Origin: Proteles cristata cristata
Taxonomy: Eukaryota > Chordata > Mammalia > Carnivora > Hyaenidae
NCBI GenBank assembly: GCA_017311185.1
Contig: JAESUZ010003171.1
Coordinates: 434,001-498,000, forward strand
Reading direction: 5' to 3'
Length of the DNA stretch: 64,000 bases
The number at the start of each line of letters is the position of its first letter. Positions within the stretch are counted from its first letter, which is position 1. Position numbers and translations under genes: made by a program. Shown piece after piece: positions 53,616-64,000 of the stretch. A model generated the notes under the pieces. The model worked only from the letters and a program-made list of their open reading frames with translations. It ran no database searches and was not told the origin of the DNA.

Positions 53616-54632
53616 GGTGGATGTGCTGTTTTTAAAATTCTGGCCTCAGTTGACCTGGATCCTGTTTTTGGTCTTCAACCTTGAGTCCAGGCCAGCATCT
53701 CAGAAAATAGTTTTAAAAAACACAACAAATGAGTAGGAGTTAGAATTTACACATTTCCCCTTGTCTGCATATGAAACTAATAGCCTGCTGACTGTTTTCA
53801 CCTCGGGGAAAACCACAGAATGGATCTCCTTCAGGAGATGATCTCTGACAGCCTTCTCGCATTCCGAGCCACATACATGGGACTTTTACATGGCTTATCT
53901 GAAAAGAGAGGTACGCCGGTCTGTCTTGGAATCCCCAAATACATGAACATATTTGTTTGGGAACTTGCAGTGAATTTTAATGAAAGCGGTCATGCTGGGA
54001 ATAGAGCAGACAAGGTGATGCCTGATGCCCAGGGGAATCTGATACGGATTATTTTGAAAGCCTGAGGGAATTGGCCTACAAAAAAAAATCAGCATACTAC
54101 TCTGAAATGCAATTAGAAAGAACTGGCAGAAGAACTATGAGGACTATTAATTAAAGTCATGGGTTCAAGCCTAGTCATGGAAAGGTCAGAGATGTTCTCC
54201 TTAAGGTCACGAGTCCATCAGCAAGGACTTTAATTAAGAATAATGGGGTTGGATCGCCTCTACCCCTCTCCCTGTGTCTTTACCATCCTCAGGGGAGAGG
54301 CTTCTTGCAGGTCACGGACAGAAAGCTAATGTGATTATGGTCTGGCTCTTACATTTCTCAAGTACCAATCATGCACAGACATGAGAAGAAAGATCTGTTA
54401 TTGCTCAAGGCACTGGCTCATGCGGTTTGAATACCATTCAGTGCTTATTGATCACTTCATTGAAGGCATTTGTGGGTCTCAGGTTTTCCTCCAGAGTCCT
54501 ACCTTCGTTTCAGACAACTAACGCTCATCAAAGCTCTTGTTATTTTTGTTTTCATGCAAGGCGAATACATAAAGATGTAACAGCAGTTGGGCCCAATTCC
54601 AGTAGCTTGTTATGGGATTTGGAGCTTCTTTT
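53616..54632. other. Unique sequence, no gene recognised
   Basis: About 1 kb, AT-leaning. The forward frame 53820-54065 starts at an ATG after an AT-rich stretch but has no recognised family. Confidence 0.5.
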
Positions 54633-54680
54633 GATATATAGATATAGATATAGATAGATAATATATAATATATATTATCT
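54633..54680 (+). repeat. TA/GATA-rich low-complexity tract
   Basis: GATATATAGATATAGATATA followed by alternating TA motifs. Imperfect GATA microsatellite. Confidence 0.92.
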
Positions 54681-54754
54681 AGTGGAAGATGTTTAATTTG
54701 CTTTGGGAGTGTTATTAACATAATTCAACAAACTACAGATTTGGAACACCCTTC

Positions 54755-55255
54755 TTAGTGTTACTCATTTGTTCCCCATACTTCCTCTGACATGACCTGT
54801 GATAGATTGTAAACATGGCACAACCTCCACCCCTGCCTCCCTCACGATCTTGGCCATGGGACTTGGCAGCTTTGTCCACTAGCAGATAGTGCCTGTTTCC
54901 CCACCCCCTTGAATCTGGGATGACTGCATGTTTTGCTTTGGCCAGTAGAATATGGCGGAGGTGAAGGTGGGCCAGTTTTCCCCCTCTGCCGATGCCTGCC
55001 CAGGTGCCACGTGCATGGACGCAGACTGGCTGGAGGAAGGGAGGCCAGGTGGAGCAGAGACAAGCCATCTCAGCGAGCTTCAGCTGACTTGACAGCAGAC
55101 CTGGATACGCGCGTGAGTCCTTCGAAGACTAGAAGGATCACCTGGAGGGGCCCAACTCAGGGCCAAGCCTGAGTGATTGTCAAGCCAAAGAACTGTTGAC
55201 TTTTGGGAGGGTTTTGTTTTGTTTTGCTTTTTATGTAGCAAACTCTGACTAATAT
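54755..55255 (+). mobile_element. Probable old interspersed repeat, unnamed
   Basis: TTGCTTTGGCCAGTAGAATA, GCAGACCTGGATACGCGCGT and TAGCAAACTCTGACTAATAT have the look of an old mammalian repeat whose 3' end is a '...gactaata' terminus. I do not know which family; boundaries are approximate. Confidence 0.4.
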
Positions 55256-55621
55256 AGTGCCTAAGAGGGATTCTTCCACTAATCTATCAAGAACTCAAAG
55301 ACAAAAATGACTCGCATGATAGACTGATTGGCAAAAAGATGAAAACTCTTCCACTAGATTAACCATTTCATGAGTCTCAAGGAAATCATGGTAAACAGGT
55401 ACATCAACCTTGGTGTATTGTGTACTCAGCCAATCCCGGCCACTTTGTCCTTGGCCACCTCCATCTCACTTCTAAGACTTCCTTGCAGCCAGGGATGACC
55501 CTGGGACATAAAGGGAAGTCAGTCAAGGAGTTGTTTCCTGAAAAAGGGACGTATTTTTTGTACTCCTTTCCTCCTTCCTACCTGATATGCAATGCCTAGA
55601 CTATGGAAACCATTTCCCCCC
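55256..55621. other. Unique sequence
   Basis: About 365 bases. The part near 55430-55600 (CCACCTCCATCTCACTTCTA, CTTGCAGCCAGGGATGACC) may be another fragment of the class at 62935. No gene. Confidence 0.4.
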
Positions 55622-55996
55622 GGCTACGGACTGAATAGTGCCCCCCTCATAATTCATACATCCCATTCTTAACCCCCAATGTGACTGTGTTTGGAGATAG
55701 GTTTTTAGGAGGTAATGAAGGTTAAGTGAGGTCACAAGCTGAATTCAAGGTGGGATACTAATCTGATAGGATTACCAGAAGAGGAAGGCAGAGACATCTC
55801 TCTCTCTCCATGAATGTGCACTGAAGAAAGCCCACGTGAACACATGGTAAGAAGGCAGCTGTCTACAAGTCAGGAGGAGAGCCCTTCCCAGAGCCCAATG
55901 ATGCTTACCTCAGACTCACAGCATCCAGAAAAGAAATTCCTGTTATTGAAGCCACCTAGCCTGTGATGGGACTCAGCTCCAGCTGAGGAACAAGAC
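55622..55996 (+). mobile_element. MLT1-like LTR relic D
   Basis: GGACTGAATAGTGCCCCCCT, CAATGTGACTGTGTTTGGAG, GTAATGAAGGTTAAGTGAGG, CACATGGTAAGAAGGCAGCT and TTATTGAAGCCACCTAGCCT follow the old LTR-like class, with a small deletion in the middle. Confidence 0.65.
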
Positions 55997-56217
55997 ACTC
56001 CCTGAGGTGACGAGCTTGTGGATGCAAGTCTAGCTTGCTAAGGTTGGGAGAGATGGAAGGAAGAATCTAGGCCTTTGGATGGCACTGTTGGATGGCTGAA
56101 TCAATAACTCACTCCTACCAACAATTTCATGTTATGTATGAAAACCATACTCCTTCCTATGGTTTAGTCTGGGGTCCACAAACTTCTCTGTTATTTGCAG
56201 TCCCAAACATTCTTTTT
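55997..56217. other. Short unique segment
   Basis: Nothing recognised. Confidence 0.5.
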
Positions 56218-56433
56218 AAAAATTTTTTAAAAAAATATATTTATTTATGAGACAGAGATAAACAGAGCATGAGTAGAGAGGGGGAAGAGAGAGAGGGAAA
56301 CACAGAATCGGAAGCAGGTTCCAGGCTCCGAGCTGTCAGCACAGAGCCTGACGTGGGGCTCAAACCCATGAACCATGAGATCATGACCTGAGCTGAAATT
56401 GGAGGTTAACCGACTGAGCCACCCAGGTGCCCC
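56218..56433 (-). mobile_element. SINEC_Fc-type SINE
   Basis: A reverse copy from TTTTTAAAAAAATATATTTA to GAGCCACCCAGGTGCCCC. A short deletion lies in the head (AATTGGAGGTTAACCGACTG). Confidence 0.93.
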
Positions 56434-56984
56434 TGGCCAAAATATTCATAAATGATGCAGGTAAATATAACTCTCCTCTGGCTCTGAATTTTGAATGTCT
56501 CAGTGGGCATATATCCATTGGCTTGTGGTCAGAGTGGGGACTCCTGGCTCTCAAGACTGGCACAGAACTCATGAACTCAAAGGTCCCTGCAGGTCCACAT
56601 GTGTGGTGATGGGGAAGGGCTGGAGGTCAGGGTGGGTGGCAAGGATCGTCCTGAGACCCCAGTGAGCTTGGGATAGACTACAGTCTAGTCTCAGCTGTGG
56701 CCAGGCTCACCCCCCATCTCTGATTATTGCAGTTGGTATCGGTCCTCTCTCTTTGTCACACAATTCAAAGAGTCACAACTCTGTGACTTCTTGTACTGTA
56801 ACTACCAGACATGCTATCTTCAGCACTGATTGCATCAGGGAGAAAATGTCAATCCCTGAGAAGCTCTTATCAAAGGGAGATGAAAGAAAATGGGGGAAGC
56901 AGCAAAGACTGTGTCATTTAATGCCACACAACACTGGGAACCCGTACTGGGCACTGATGGATGCCTTCCTTTTACCAGGCAGGA
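56434..56984. other. Unique sequence, no gene recognised
   Basis: About 550 bases; nothing recognised. Confidence 0.5.
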
Positions 56985-57150
56985 TCACCGGATGTTTCAC
57001 ACGTCTTCTCTCATTTCATTCTCAAAGTAGCCTTACGCTCATGGAAGCTACTATCCCCGTTTCATAAATGAGAAGCCCAAAGCTTAACGAGATTACGTTC
57101 CTTGACCAAGGTTGTACGCACTCAGGGTGGTAGAGTCAGGATTAAAATGT
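56985..57150 (-). mobile_element. MIR relic
   Basis: TCATTTCATTCTCAAAGTAG, CTACTATCCCCGTTTCATAA, ATGAGAAGCCCAAAGCTTAA, GGTGGTAGAGTCAGGATTAA follow reversed MIR well. Confidence 0.8.
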
Positions 57151-58924
57151 CTAGCACCTTCACGATACGTAAGTTGTATGACAAAGCCAAGCGATTTGGA
57201 ACCTATGTGGATTGCTGATACCTGAGGATGACCTACATATGACTGAGGGGAGGGTGGCTCTGATCTCTTCAAAATGCAAGAGGAAATTTTGCCGGATAAC
57301 GTCTTCATTTCCCCCACCCCTTTTGCAAGCATTTGGAGGAAACTTTGTAAACAGGACTGGAACGGTAAGGTTAGTCAAGTCAAAATCACCCTCCCCCCTT
57401 CAAAGGATCATACTGGTGTTTGCTAATGTGAATCCTTTCTGCTCAAAGTTTAATGCCTCATGCAAGGGCTCCACAATTACTTTTCCATTACTTCCCACTG
57501 TTTATCACAGTTGGATTGCAAAAGCCAATTTATGTTGTGATCTCTCCTTTGCTAGATCTTTGCTGTCTATTTTTAAATTTGTCTCACAATCCAATTGGGT
57601 GCCTCATCACAAAGTGTTGGCTCCACGATGCTGTTGGAACGCCAGCCCCGAGAGGCATCTTGTCTCCAGCCACACAGAGTCCTCTGGACCAGCCGCGAGG
57701 TCAGGGGAGGACTCTGTCCTTGAACGCATGGCCAGCTCTTTCCCACTCCTCCAGGGCAGATTCTGATTAACCTTACACTAAAAGACCCAAAAAAGAGATT
57801 TCGTTGTGCATTCTAAAATGAAGAAATATGATGGTGATACTCCCAAATGGCTCTGATCTGGGATTCTTGAACCCAGACTCACCCTGAGGAAAGACAAGTA
57901 CTTCCATTATCTAACTGCCCTCTATCTACATCTGACTGTCCTCTATCTCACGGTCCATGCTGAGGAGACCTGGGCACTGAGCAAGTGGCTGTGCTTGGTA
58001 GGGCACTGGTGGGGACAAACACTGCTCTTTGACAAGAAGACAGGTTTTGAGAATACCTTTAGAGATGGACGGGCAGTCTGGGGCAATGTTATTTTTATCG
58101 ACATTAATTACATTTTATAAAAGAAGGAACCAGGGTACATAAAAGAAGAGATTCTAGAATGTTTTTTCTAGACCACGACTGTTTACTACTTGTGGAAGGT
58201 TTTCTTGATGGAGATTTTATTGCCCAAATGCCTTTGCTTTTTACAGTTCTCCAAGGTGATAAGCAGCCTTCCTTTTCTAATCTGTCGGCAAAAATTGCAA
58301 GGTTGTTTTATCCTTGTTGTTTGTTTGTTTTTAGTCTGTTTTTAAAAAGTCCTTATTTCTTGCACCTAATTTTCTTCCTATGAATGGGGCAGGGGTTTTT
58401 AATTGGTATTGGAGAGCTGTGTCTTTATCTGTCAGTGACTGAGTAATGTGATGCGCATCAAGCCAGCAAGTTCATCCAAAGATGAAATAAGGGAAGGCAG
58501 GTGGAGAAATACTTCTGTCCGTGGGCACGAAAGCTGGTGCATCCATGACCCCTGTCCTACTTGCTGCTTTGGGGTTGGTTCATCATCACCTCACGTAGAC
58601 CCTGAGTCTCCAGCAAACCTTGCCTGATTCTAGGTGGTTCTCCTTCTCTGGCCTCAGCTCACACACCAGTGAAGCCACCGGCTGCCCAGATCAATCACCA
58701 AGTTAATTATTTTTGTTTCCTCTGAACTCGGTGGCCCCCTCTGCATTCATCCCCGGGGCCTACTGTGAAAAATACAAGAGCGTCTGTCTTTGTCCCTCCC
58801 CTCAAAGAGCACAGTATTAATCATTTGCAAGCAGCAGATCAACCCTTTTTGCAGTATTGGGGGAAGCACACAAATTCTGGAGTTCAGTAGGGTAGGGGGA
58901 GGAAGCCAGGGGGAGTCGGCGGCT
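57151..58924. other. Unique sequence; conserved-element candidate 57420-57610
   Basis: About 1.77 kb free of nameable repeats. 57420-57610 (GTTTAATGCCTCATGCAAGG, TTTATCACAGTTGGATTGCA, ATGTTGTGATCTCTCC) is compositionally balanced and repeat-free, typical of conserved non-coding DNA. The 184-codon frame 57212-57766 (+) crosses it without domain features; it overlaps reverse frames and is not called a gene. Confidence 0.45.
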
Positions 58925-59340
58925 GAGATTTATCGAGAACTTACTATATGCTAAAGATTATCTCCCTTAAACCTCACACTGGGTATAAGGGGACCTGGGT
59001 GGCTCAGTCAGTGGAGCGACTGACTTTGGCTCAGGTCATGATCTTACGGTCATGGGTTCGGATCCCACATTGGGATCTGTGCTGACAACTCAGAGCCTGG
59101 AGCCTGCTTTGGATTCTGTGTCTCCCTCTCTCTCTGCCCCTCCCCCTCTCATGCTCTGTCACTCTCTCTCTGTCTCTCTCAAAAATAAATAAACATTAAA
59201 AAATTTTTTAAAACCCTCACACTGGGTTTAGTCATTACGGCATTTTGTGGGTAAGGAATATGAGTCCCAGCGAGGGTAGGTAATTTCTCTATATCCCACA
59301 GGACACCAAAGCCTGGCTCCCTTTACTCTACCCACACCTT
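58925..59340 (-). mobile_element. MIR relic split by a SINE
   Basis: TATCGAGAACTTACTATATG and CCCTTAAACCTCACACTGGG are on the left; TTTTGTGGGTAAGGAATATG, AGTCCCAGCGAGGGTAGGTA and CCAAAGCCTGGCTCCC are on the right. They read as one reversed MIR after removing the SINE. Confidence 0.75.
58985..59210 (+). mobile_element. SINEC_Fc-type SINE inside MIR
   Basis: A forward copy with head GGGGACCTGGGTGGCTCAG (three bases missing after GGGG) and tail CTCAAAAATAAATAAACATT. Duplication AAACCTCACACTGGGT at 58969-58984 and AAACCCTCACACTGGGT at 59211-59227. Confidence 0.96.
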
Positions 59341-59352
59341 TTCATCTTCTTA

Positions 59353-59553
59353 TTTTTCTTAAGTTTATTTATTTATTTTGAGAGATAGAGAGAGCGCCAG
59401 CATGGGAAGGGCAGAGAGAGATGGAGAGAGGATTCCAAGCAGGCTCCTCACTATCAGCATGGAGTCTGACATGGGGCTTGAACCCATGAACCATGATATC
59501 ATGACTTGAGCAGAAGTTGGACGCTTAGCTGACAAAGCCAGCCAGGCACCCCG
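59353..59553 (-). mobile_element. SINEC_Fc-type SINE
   Basis: A reverse copy from TTTCTTAAGTTTATTTATTT to AGCCAGCCAGGCACCCC. TTTCATCTTCTT flanks both sides (about 59340 and 59557). It lies just downstream of the MIR at 58925-59340. Confidence 0.93.
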
Positions 59554-59569
59554 CCCTTTCATCTTCTTG

Positions 59570-60486
59570 ACAGTGACAACATCTGTCCAGTTTAATCAAG
59601 GGACATTTTCAGGCAAGGCTACATGAGCTGATATACACAAGGCATCTTTATAAACTCTGGAGGACTCTACTGAAGCTAGTTACTGTTGCTTTCTGCCCAG
59701 AAATCATCTGGTTCCTAGCGGCTGGTCACTTCCGCAAAGTAGGCTGACCAGGGTCCTGTGATGTGTGAGGCCTGGCCACAAGGCAAGGCCACAAAGCCAC
59801 GAGCCACTTCTCTGGTGGTGCCGACTGTCAGCACTAGGTAAGCGTGCCCCGTGGGGAACTCTGCTGGTCGCTCTCAGGGTTACTGGGAGCCTAATCAGGG
59901 AGGAAGAAGATCTGTCAACACCATTAAAGCCAGGAACAGCCATTCTTTCCATTTATTAGGATGGAGGAGATTGGCCTAATCCCGAGGAAGTCGGAAGGGA
60001 TTTAGAGTTAGAAAATCTTCATGGTTTAGATGCTATTTCTAGAATGTTCTCTATCCATGAAAGAACAGCTCCTTCTTTTTGAGGGACTGGTTTCTTATGG
60101 CTTGTCAAGCAAAGTAGGTTATTTCACTTACACATGCAGGGATAATGTAGGCTGTAGTGGCTGTAGCTGAACCAGAAGGGCCGTGCCATGAAGAAGACAG
60201 CATCTGTGACACCAGGAGCCACCTCCCTCTACCCTCCCCCGCCCCCCCAGCTGCGGGCTGAGAGGTCTTGGGCTTCATGGGCACGCACCACAGAATTCAA
60301 AGCCACTGCTTCCCAAGTACACCTGTTCTGGAATGCAGGATGTGGTTAAGAGAGCAAGATGTGCCGCATCTCTAAGTTTCCCTAAGTGCCAGGCTTACTG
60401 ACAGACATGTGATGTACAGTATCACCTTTAGTCCTGGCCAGAACCACGCAAGGGAGGTGTTCGTTCTAAGGGGACCTGATCTCCAG
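59570..60486. other. Unique sequence, no gene recognised
   Basis: About 915 bases. Mirrored short frames at 59704-59952 (-) and 59765-59959 (+) have no recognised product. C-rich run CCCCCGCCCCCCCAG at 60236-60250. Confidence 0.5.
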
Positions 60487-60609
60487 GTCAGACTCCAGGC
60501 TCCCAGCTGTCACAGCAGAGGCTGATGAGGGGGCTTGAACCCACAAACCATGAGATCATGACCTGAGCTAAAGTTGGACGCCTAACCCACTGAGCTACCC
60601 AGGCACCCC
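60487..60609 (-). mobile_element. SINEC_Fc-type SINE, tail missing
   Basis: Only the head half is present: GACTCCAGGCTCCCAGCTGT through ATGAGATCATGACCTGAGCT to GAGCTACCCAGGCACCCC. The GA-rich block and tail are absent, the opposite truncation to 46000-46089. This implies loss by later deletion. Confidence 0.85.
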
Positions 60610-60619
60610 AAGATTTTCT

Positions 60620-60785
60620 ATTCCTTAACTGCTTCATTTTGGGAACTTTCCTTAACTCTTTATGCTTCAGTTTCCTTGTCTATAAACTGGACATAATAAA
60701 ATAATAACCACCTGAAAAATTTGTTGTTGGAGCAAGTAGGCAAAAGAATGCAGACAGAGTGCTTACACCAGAGACTGATAAATGA
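60620..60785 (+). mobile_element. MIR relic
   Basis: TGGGAACTTTCCTTAACTCT, TATGCTTCAGTTTCCTTGTC, TATAAACTGGACATAATAAA and CAGAGTGCTTACACCAGAG follow MIR in the forward direction. Confidence 0.7.
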
Positions 60786-60924
60786 AAATGAAATGACTGA
60801 AAAATGAAAATATCTAATTAATATTAATTATTATTTCCTAATTATTACACAGGACTTTTCAACAATGTATTTGATTTGGTAAATTGGGCTTCTGTACCTG
60901 CTGTTTAACAACCTTTTAAAAAAC
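60786..60924. other. Short AT-rich unique segment
   Basis: TAATTAATATTAATTATTAT is a near-palindromic AT run at 60815-60834. No gene. Confidence 0.5.
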
Positions 60925-61146
60925 TGGGGTGGCTGGGTGGCTCTGTCAGTTAAGCATCCGACTCTTGGTTTCAGCTCAGGTCATGAGCTCATGGTTTGTG
61001 GGTTCAAGCCCCGTGTCGGTTTCTGTGCTGGAAGCACAGAGCCTGCTTGGGTTTTTTCTCTCTTTCCCTCTCTCTCTGCCCCACCCCTGCTCGAACTCTC
61101 TCTCTCTCTCTCTCAAAATAACTAAACATTAAACAAATTTTAAAAA
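60925..61146 (+). mobile_element. SINEC_Fc-type SINE
   Basis: A forward copy GGGGTGGCTGGGTGGCTCTG to CTCAAAATAACTAAACATTA. The head lacks the usual CGCC segment. Two chance frames run through it. Confidence 0.93.
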
Positions 61147-61784
61147 ATTAAGGTTGTGGGCACCTATTAGGAGCAAAGTCATTCTGTTCATGACTGGGTA
61201 AAAGGTCTAGTAATGATCATGTAAAACCCCATTTTTCTGGCACTAAAGGCAGACATGACTGATAAAGTAGGAGACAGAACAACCAAAATTCAAACATAAC
61301 TATGTCTTGGATTCAAGCCTGCTCGTAATACAGACCTCAAGTCCTAGGCAGAAGATTATAGATTACACCTAGTCTAAAAGAAGGCGGGGGGGAAATGTAA
61401 CACTTCCTACACGAATTTCTATCAAGAAACTAAAATGAAACCGAAGTATTGGCATTGTTAGGAGCAAATCGCTGTTACGTGGAAGGCTATGGGTATGGAG
61501 ACGTTTTCCCCAAGATGTCCATGAGAAGGTCAAAGGTTGCTTTATGGAAACTTTCCTGTTTGTGATTTACAGCTTCTACAGCATAAGGCATTAAGATGCA
61601 GGAAATTAGGATAAGAAAAGACACATTAACCCTCAGGACAGGTCTCCCTTCTGAAGAAGCACAAGAGAATTTCCTTGGGTTAGTTCCCTGACAAGGTGAA
61701 ATCACACCTATCTCTGAGGTTTAAAAAAGAAAACAGAATATAATTATATAATTTCTTTGGGTCTTAAGTGTCTTCTTGAACCAT
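61147..61784. other. Unique sequence, no gene recognised
   Basis: About 640 bases with no named repeat. A 72-residue reverse frame (61487-61705) has no recognised family. Confidence 0.5.
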
Positions 61785-61858
61785 TTTATTAGACTCATTT
61801 TATAGATGAGGAAATGGAGGCACAAAGGGTAAAGGAATTTTCCTCAGGCATCAGGGAC
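61785..61858 (-). mobile_element. MIR fragment
   Basis: GACTCATTTTATAGATGAGG, AAATGGAGGCACAAAGGGTA match the 'cattttacagatgaggaaactgaggcacagag' core of reversed MIR. Confidence 0.7.
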
Positions 61859-62899
61859 ATCAAAGGCATTCTGGGATTTCTCCCTGTTTGATGTAGTCTG
61901 ACATAGTCTCATCCTGCCCTTTGCATGTGAAAAGTGAAAAATTGTAGATTCTATGGGAGACTAGGGGAAGGGACCACTTTCTAAGGACAACATGGCAAAC
62001 ACCAGGAATCTCCCCGGACAGAACATAACGATGACTGGCCACCATTTTGCTTTGAGGCCAGAAAGTGTAGTTCATGTTCTCCTTAACCCAAGGTTGCTTC
62101 TAGAGCTTTCTTCATGTCTTTTTTTATGGACACCACGTGGCGGTGAAAAGTCTACAATGCTGCCAAGACAAATAAGGAGCTCAGTGTGTTGGAAACTAAG
62201 CAAATTGAAAGGGATATTAAAAGAGTTTAATCCATTAAAATGGAGGAAGCCTGTGAACCCAAAGGACAGCTTGACTCCAGTGTCAAGGGGAAACAGTTGG
62301 CTATTTTGGAAGTCTAAGGTGGTAAATTACAGGCCAGTAGCCTGACCTGAGTGGCCATAGACAGTACCAAGCTTCGTGTCATTCAGAATCATGTGGGTCT
62401 TCATTCACTTTCTACCTTCAGTTCTTCCCTTAACGAAGTTAAGTACTCAGATGAGATGGTCTCTGAGGCCCCTCCTGGTTCTAACGCTGAGATTTAAGGA
62501 GGTCAAAATAGGACTTCACACATTCCCACCCCCAACCTCAACCCGAATCAGGTCTCCTCAAAGATTCTTTGCCTGCATATGGCTTTGCTTACCATATGAT
62601 CTATGTTTTAGTGTTTATGGCTGCTGTTGGCAATAAGTGGCCTTTCTGGATTATCCTTTGTGTCTTTTGTAGCTACCATGCAGCAGAAGGGTTTGGGTGT
62701 GGATTATAAAGAGTGAAACAAGGGAGATTCCTTATGTAATCGTGGCAATCTGAAGACCCCGTCTGGAGCAAATGGGCAATAGAATACTAAGTTTCAGAAT
62801 AAATAATTTATCTGATTGTATATCCATGATGCAGTTACAACAATAATGAAAACAAGATGGCCACACTACTGACTCACTACCAATGGACATTCTCTACCT
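61859..62899. other. Unique sequence, no gene recognised
   Basis: About 1 kb. The 117-codon forward frame 61992-62345 begins ATGGCAAACACCAGG but shows no domain; not called. Confidence 0.5.
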
Positions 62900-62921
62900 G
62901 TTGTTGTTGTTGTTGTTGTTT
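62900..62921 (+). repeat. (TTG)7 microsatellite
   Basis: A pure TTG run followed by T's. Confidence 0.95.
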
Positions 62922-62929
62922 TTAAACCA

Positions 62930-63130
62930 GTCTACTATCCACAGCAGTTTGCAAGTGCCAGATACCCACTTTTCCAGCCTCCCTTACAACGAGGGGTTGG
63001 CTGCATTTTCCAATCCTTAGAGGAAGTCAGCAGAAGACATGAGTGAAGGTAAAATGAGAGAGAAGACCTTTCCTGCTCCGTCCTGCCTCTGAAGCTGGTC
63101 GAGGCAGGATGTGTTATGTAGAGCTGTGGC
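62930..63130 (+). mobile_element. Possible old interspersed repeat, unnamed
   Basis: CCACTTTTCCAGCCTCCCTT, ACAACGAGGGGTTGGCTGCA, GGAAGTCAGCAGAAGACATG resemble a widely scattered old mammalian repeat. Tentative, boundaries approximate. Confidence 0.35.
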
Positions 63131-64000
63131 AGCCTTCTTCCCTCTAAGAGGTTTGAGCTGGTGACATATCAAGGTGGCCACGTCTCCCACACTGGATCAT
63201 GGGCAGGGAAGACAGAGTGCAGAAAGCCCTCATTAGGCTGGGAGAGCCCACAAAGGAGTCGACTTACATACAATGGGGACCAAACTTCATGCTGAATAGC
63301 AAAAAATACACAAAGGAAAGAAGGGTATTGTTGTTCGAACTTTATACTGAACACTGAAATAAAAACTAGGAAAATAAGCTATTATTATCTTCTATTGATA
63401 GTGGCTTTGGTTAGAATTACAACTATGCATGAGTTAGGAAAAAAGTAGGACTTAAGTATTGATTATTTTTCTTCTGTGTGATTTTTTCTGGAAACACTAA
63501 TCAGACAGCCTTCGTTTTACACACTTAGCTTATCAGGAGGGTCATAAAGAGGGCCAGTTCTCTGAAAATGGGCAGGGGCTTTATTTCCCCAAGGGCCTCT
63601 GCTATCATTCTCTTTGAAGGCACTTCCCATTTGCCACGTTCCCCATTGTTTCCTGCTCTCTGGTTGTCGGGGGCCCACCTCTGCCTGGTCAGCATACATC
63701 AGTGCTCTCCCCCTGAGATCAGAGGAGACCCCGACCTGACCACTGTCAGTGACTTTATAAAACCTGCATGTGCAAGACTTCACAGTTCACGTTGTGACCT
63801 GCTTGGATTACCAGACCACATCTGTGACACAGATGGACAGAAGCGATGATGAAGGGTTTAACGTCTTGGCTGGGCATTGATGAGAGATAAAGAGAGATGT
63901 TGGTAATAAAGGGAGAGCTATGCTTAAGGCAGAACCAGCTGTGAAAAGCAGCCGCTTCCTTAGAGAGTGTTCTTGTTTACTATGACTTCTACTTCCTTAC
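63131..64000. other. Unique sequence to window end, no gene recognised
   Basis: About 870 bases. Short opposed frames (63517-63783 -, 63568-63849 +) have no recognised product. No repeat named. Confidence 0.5.

Noticed and set aside
57212..57766. 184-residue forward open frame
   Set aside because: No domain, signal or repeat structure; it crosses the segment that looks like a conserved non-coding element.
61992..62345. 117-codon frame starting at a reasonable ATG
   Set aside because: No family match by eye and low-complexity-free but unsupported; kept as unique sequence.

Overview
This is mammalian nuclear DNA, almost certainly from a cat-family carnivore. The strongest evidence is about 35 copies of the carnivore tRNA-Lys-derived SINE. 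Each has a head close to GGGGCGCCTGGGTGGCTCAG, a central GGTCATGATCTCACGGTT block, a CT-rich stretch, and an A-rich tail (AATAAATAAACATT or CTAGAAATAAATAAA). That body and tail fit the felid SINEC_Fc types; the dog SINE ends differently. One copy (5327-5536) has the older GATCTCGGGGTTATGGGATCG body shared across Carnivora. Family names are from memory, not from a database search.

I recognise no protein-coding gene, exon, tRNA, rRNA, snRNA or CRISPR array. The open frames are short, lie on both strands, and many are built from SINE or GC-rich sequence. The window is best read as intergenic or deep-intronic DNA. No bacterial-style operons, ribosome binding sites or terminators apply.

Layout. 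0-9 kb: a nested SINE cluster (245-930), a G-rich purine minisatellite, the 3' end of an old L1, a Tigger DNA transposon split by a SINE, a hAT-type element, and a SINE that ends abruptly at an AT-rich tract. 9-19 kb: L2 pieces and scattered SINEs, including one with a duplicated head and one with a large internal deletion. 19-32 kb: SINE-poor; 22.4-27.5 kb is GC-rich and has no carnivore SINE. 33-36.5 kb: a decayed class I endogenous retrovirus pol on the + strand with reverse transcriptase, RNase H and integrase remnants, split by a SINE. 36.6-37.8 kb: two diverged copies of another old repeat. 38-46 kb: a long CA microsatellite, a tandem SINE pair sharing one target duplication, and two SINEs at one target site. 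47-51 kb: four old LTR-like elements in about 4 kb. 51.6-52.6 kb: a 5'-truncated carnivore L1 with a CA repeat inside ORF2. 53-64 kb: MIR and L2 relics with younger SINEs inside them, more LTR-like repeats, and unique sequence.

Because there are no genes, nothing works together as a pathway. The interpretable content is insertion history. MIR, L2, MaLR-like and DNA-transposon relics form the oldest layer. The ERV and Carnivora-wide SINE come next. The felid SINE types sit on top, often inside older elements and flanked by readable target-site duplications (TSDs).
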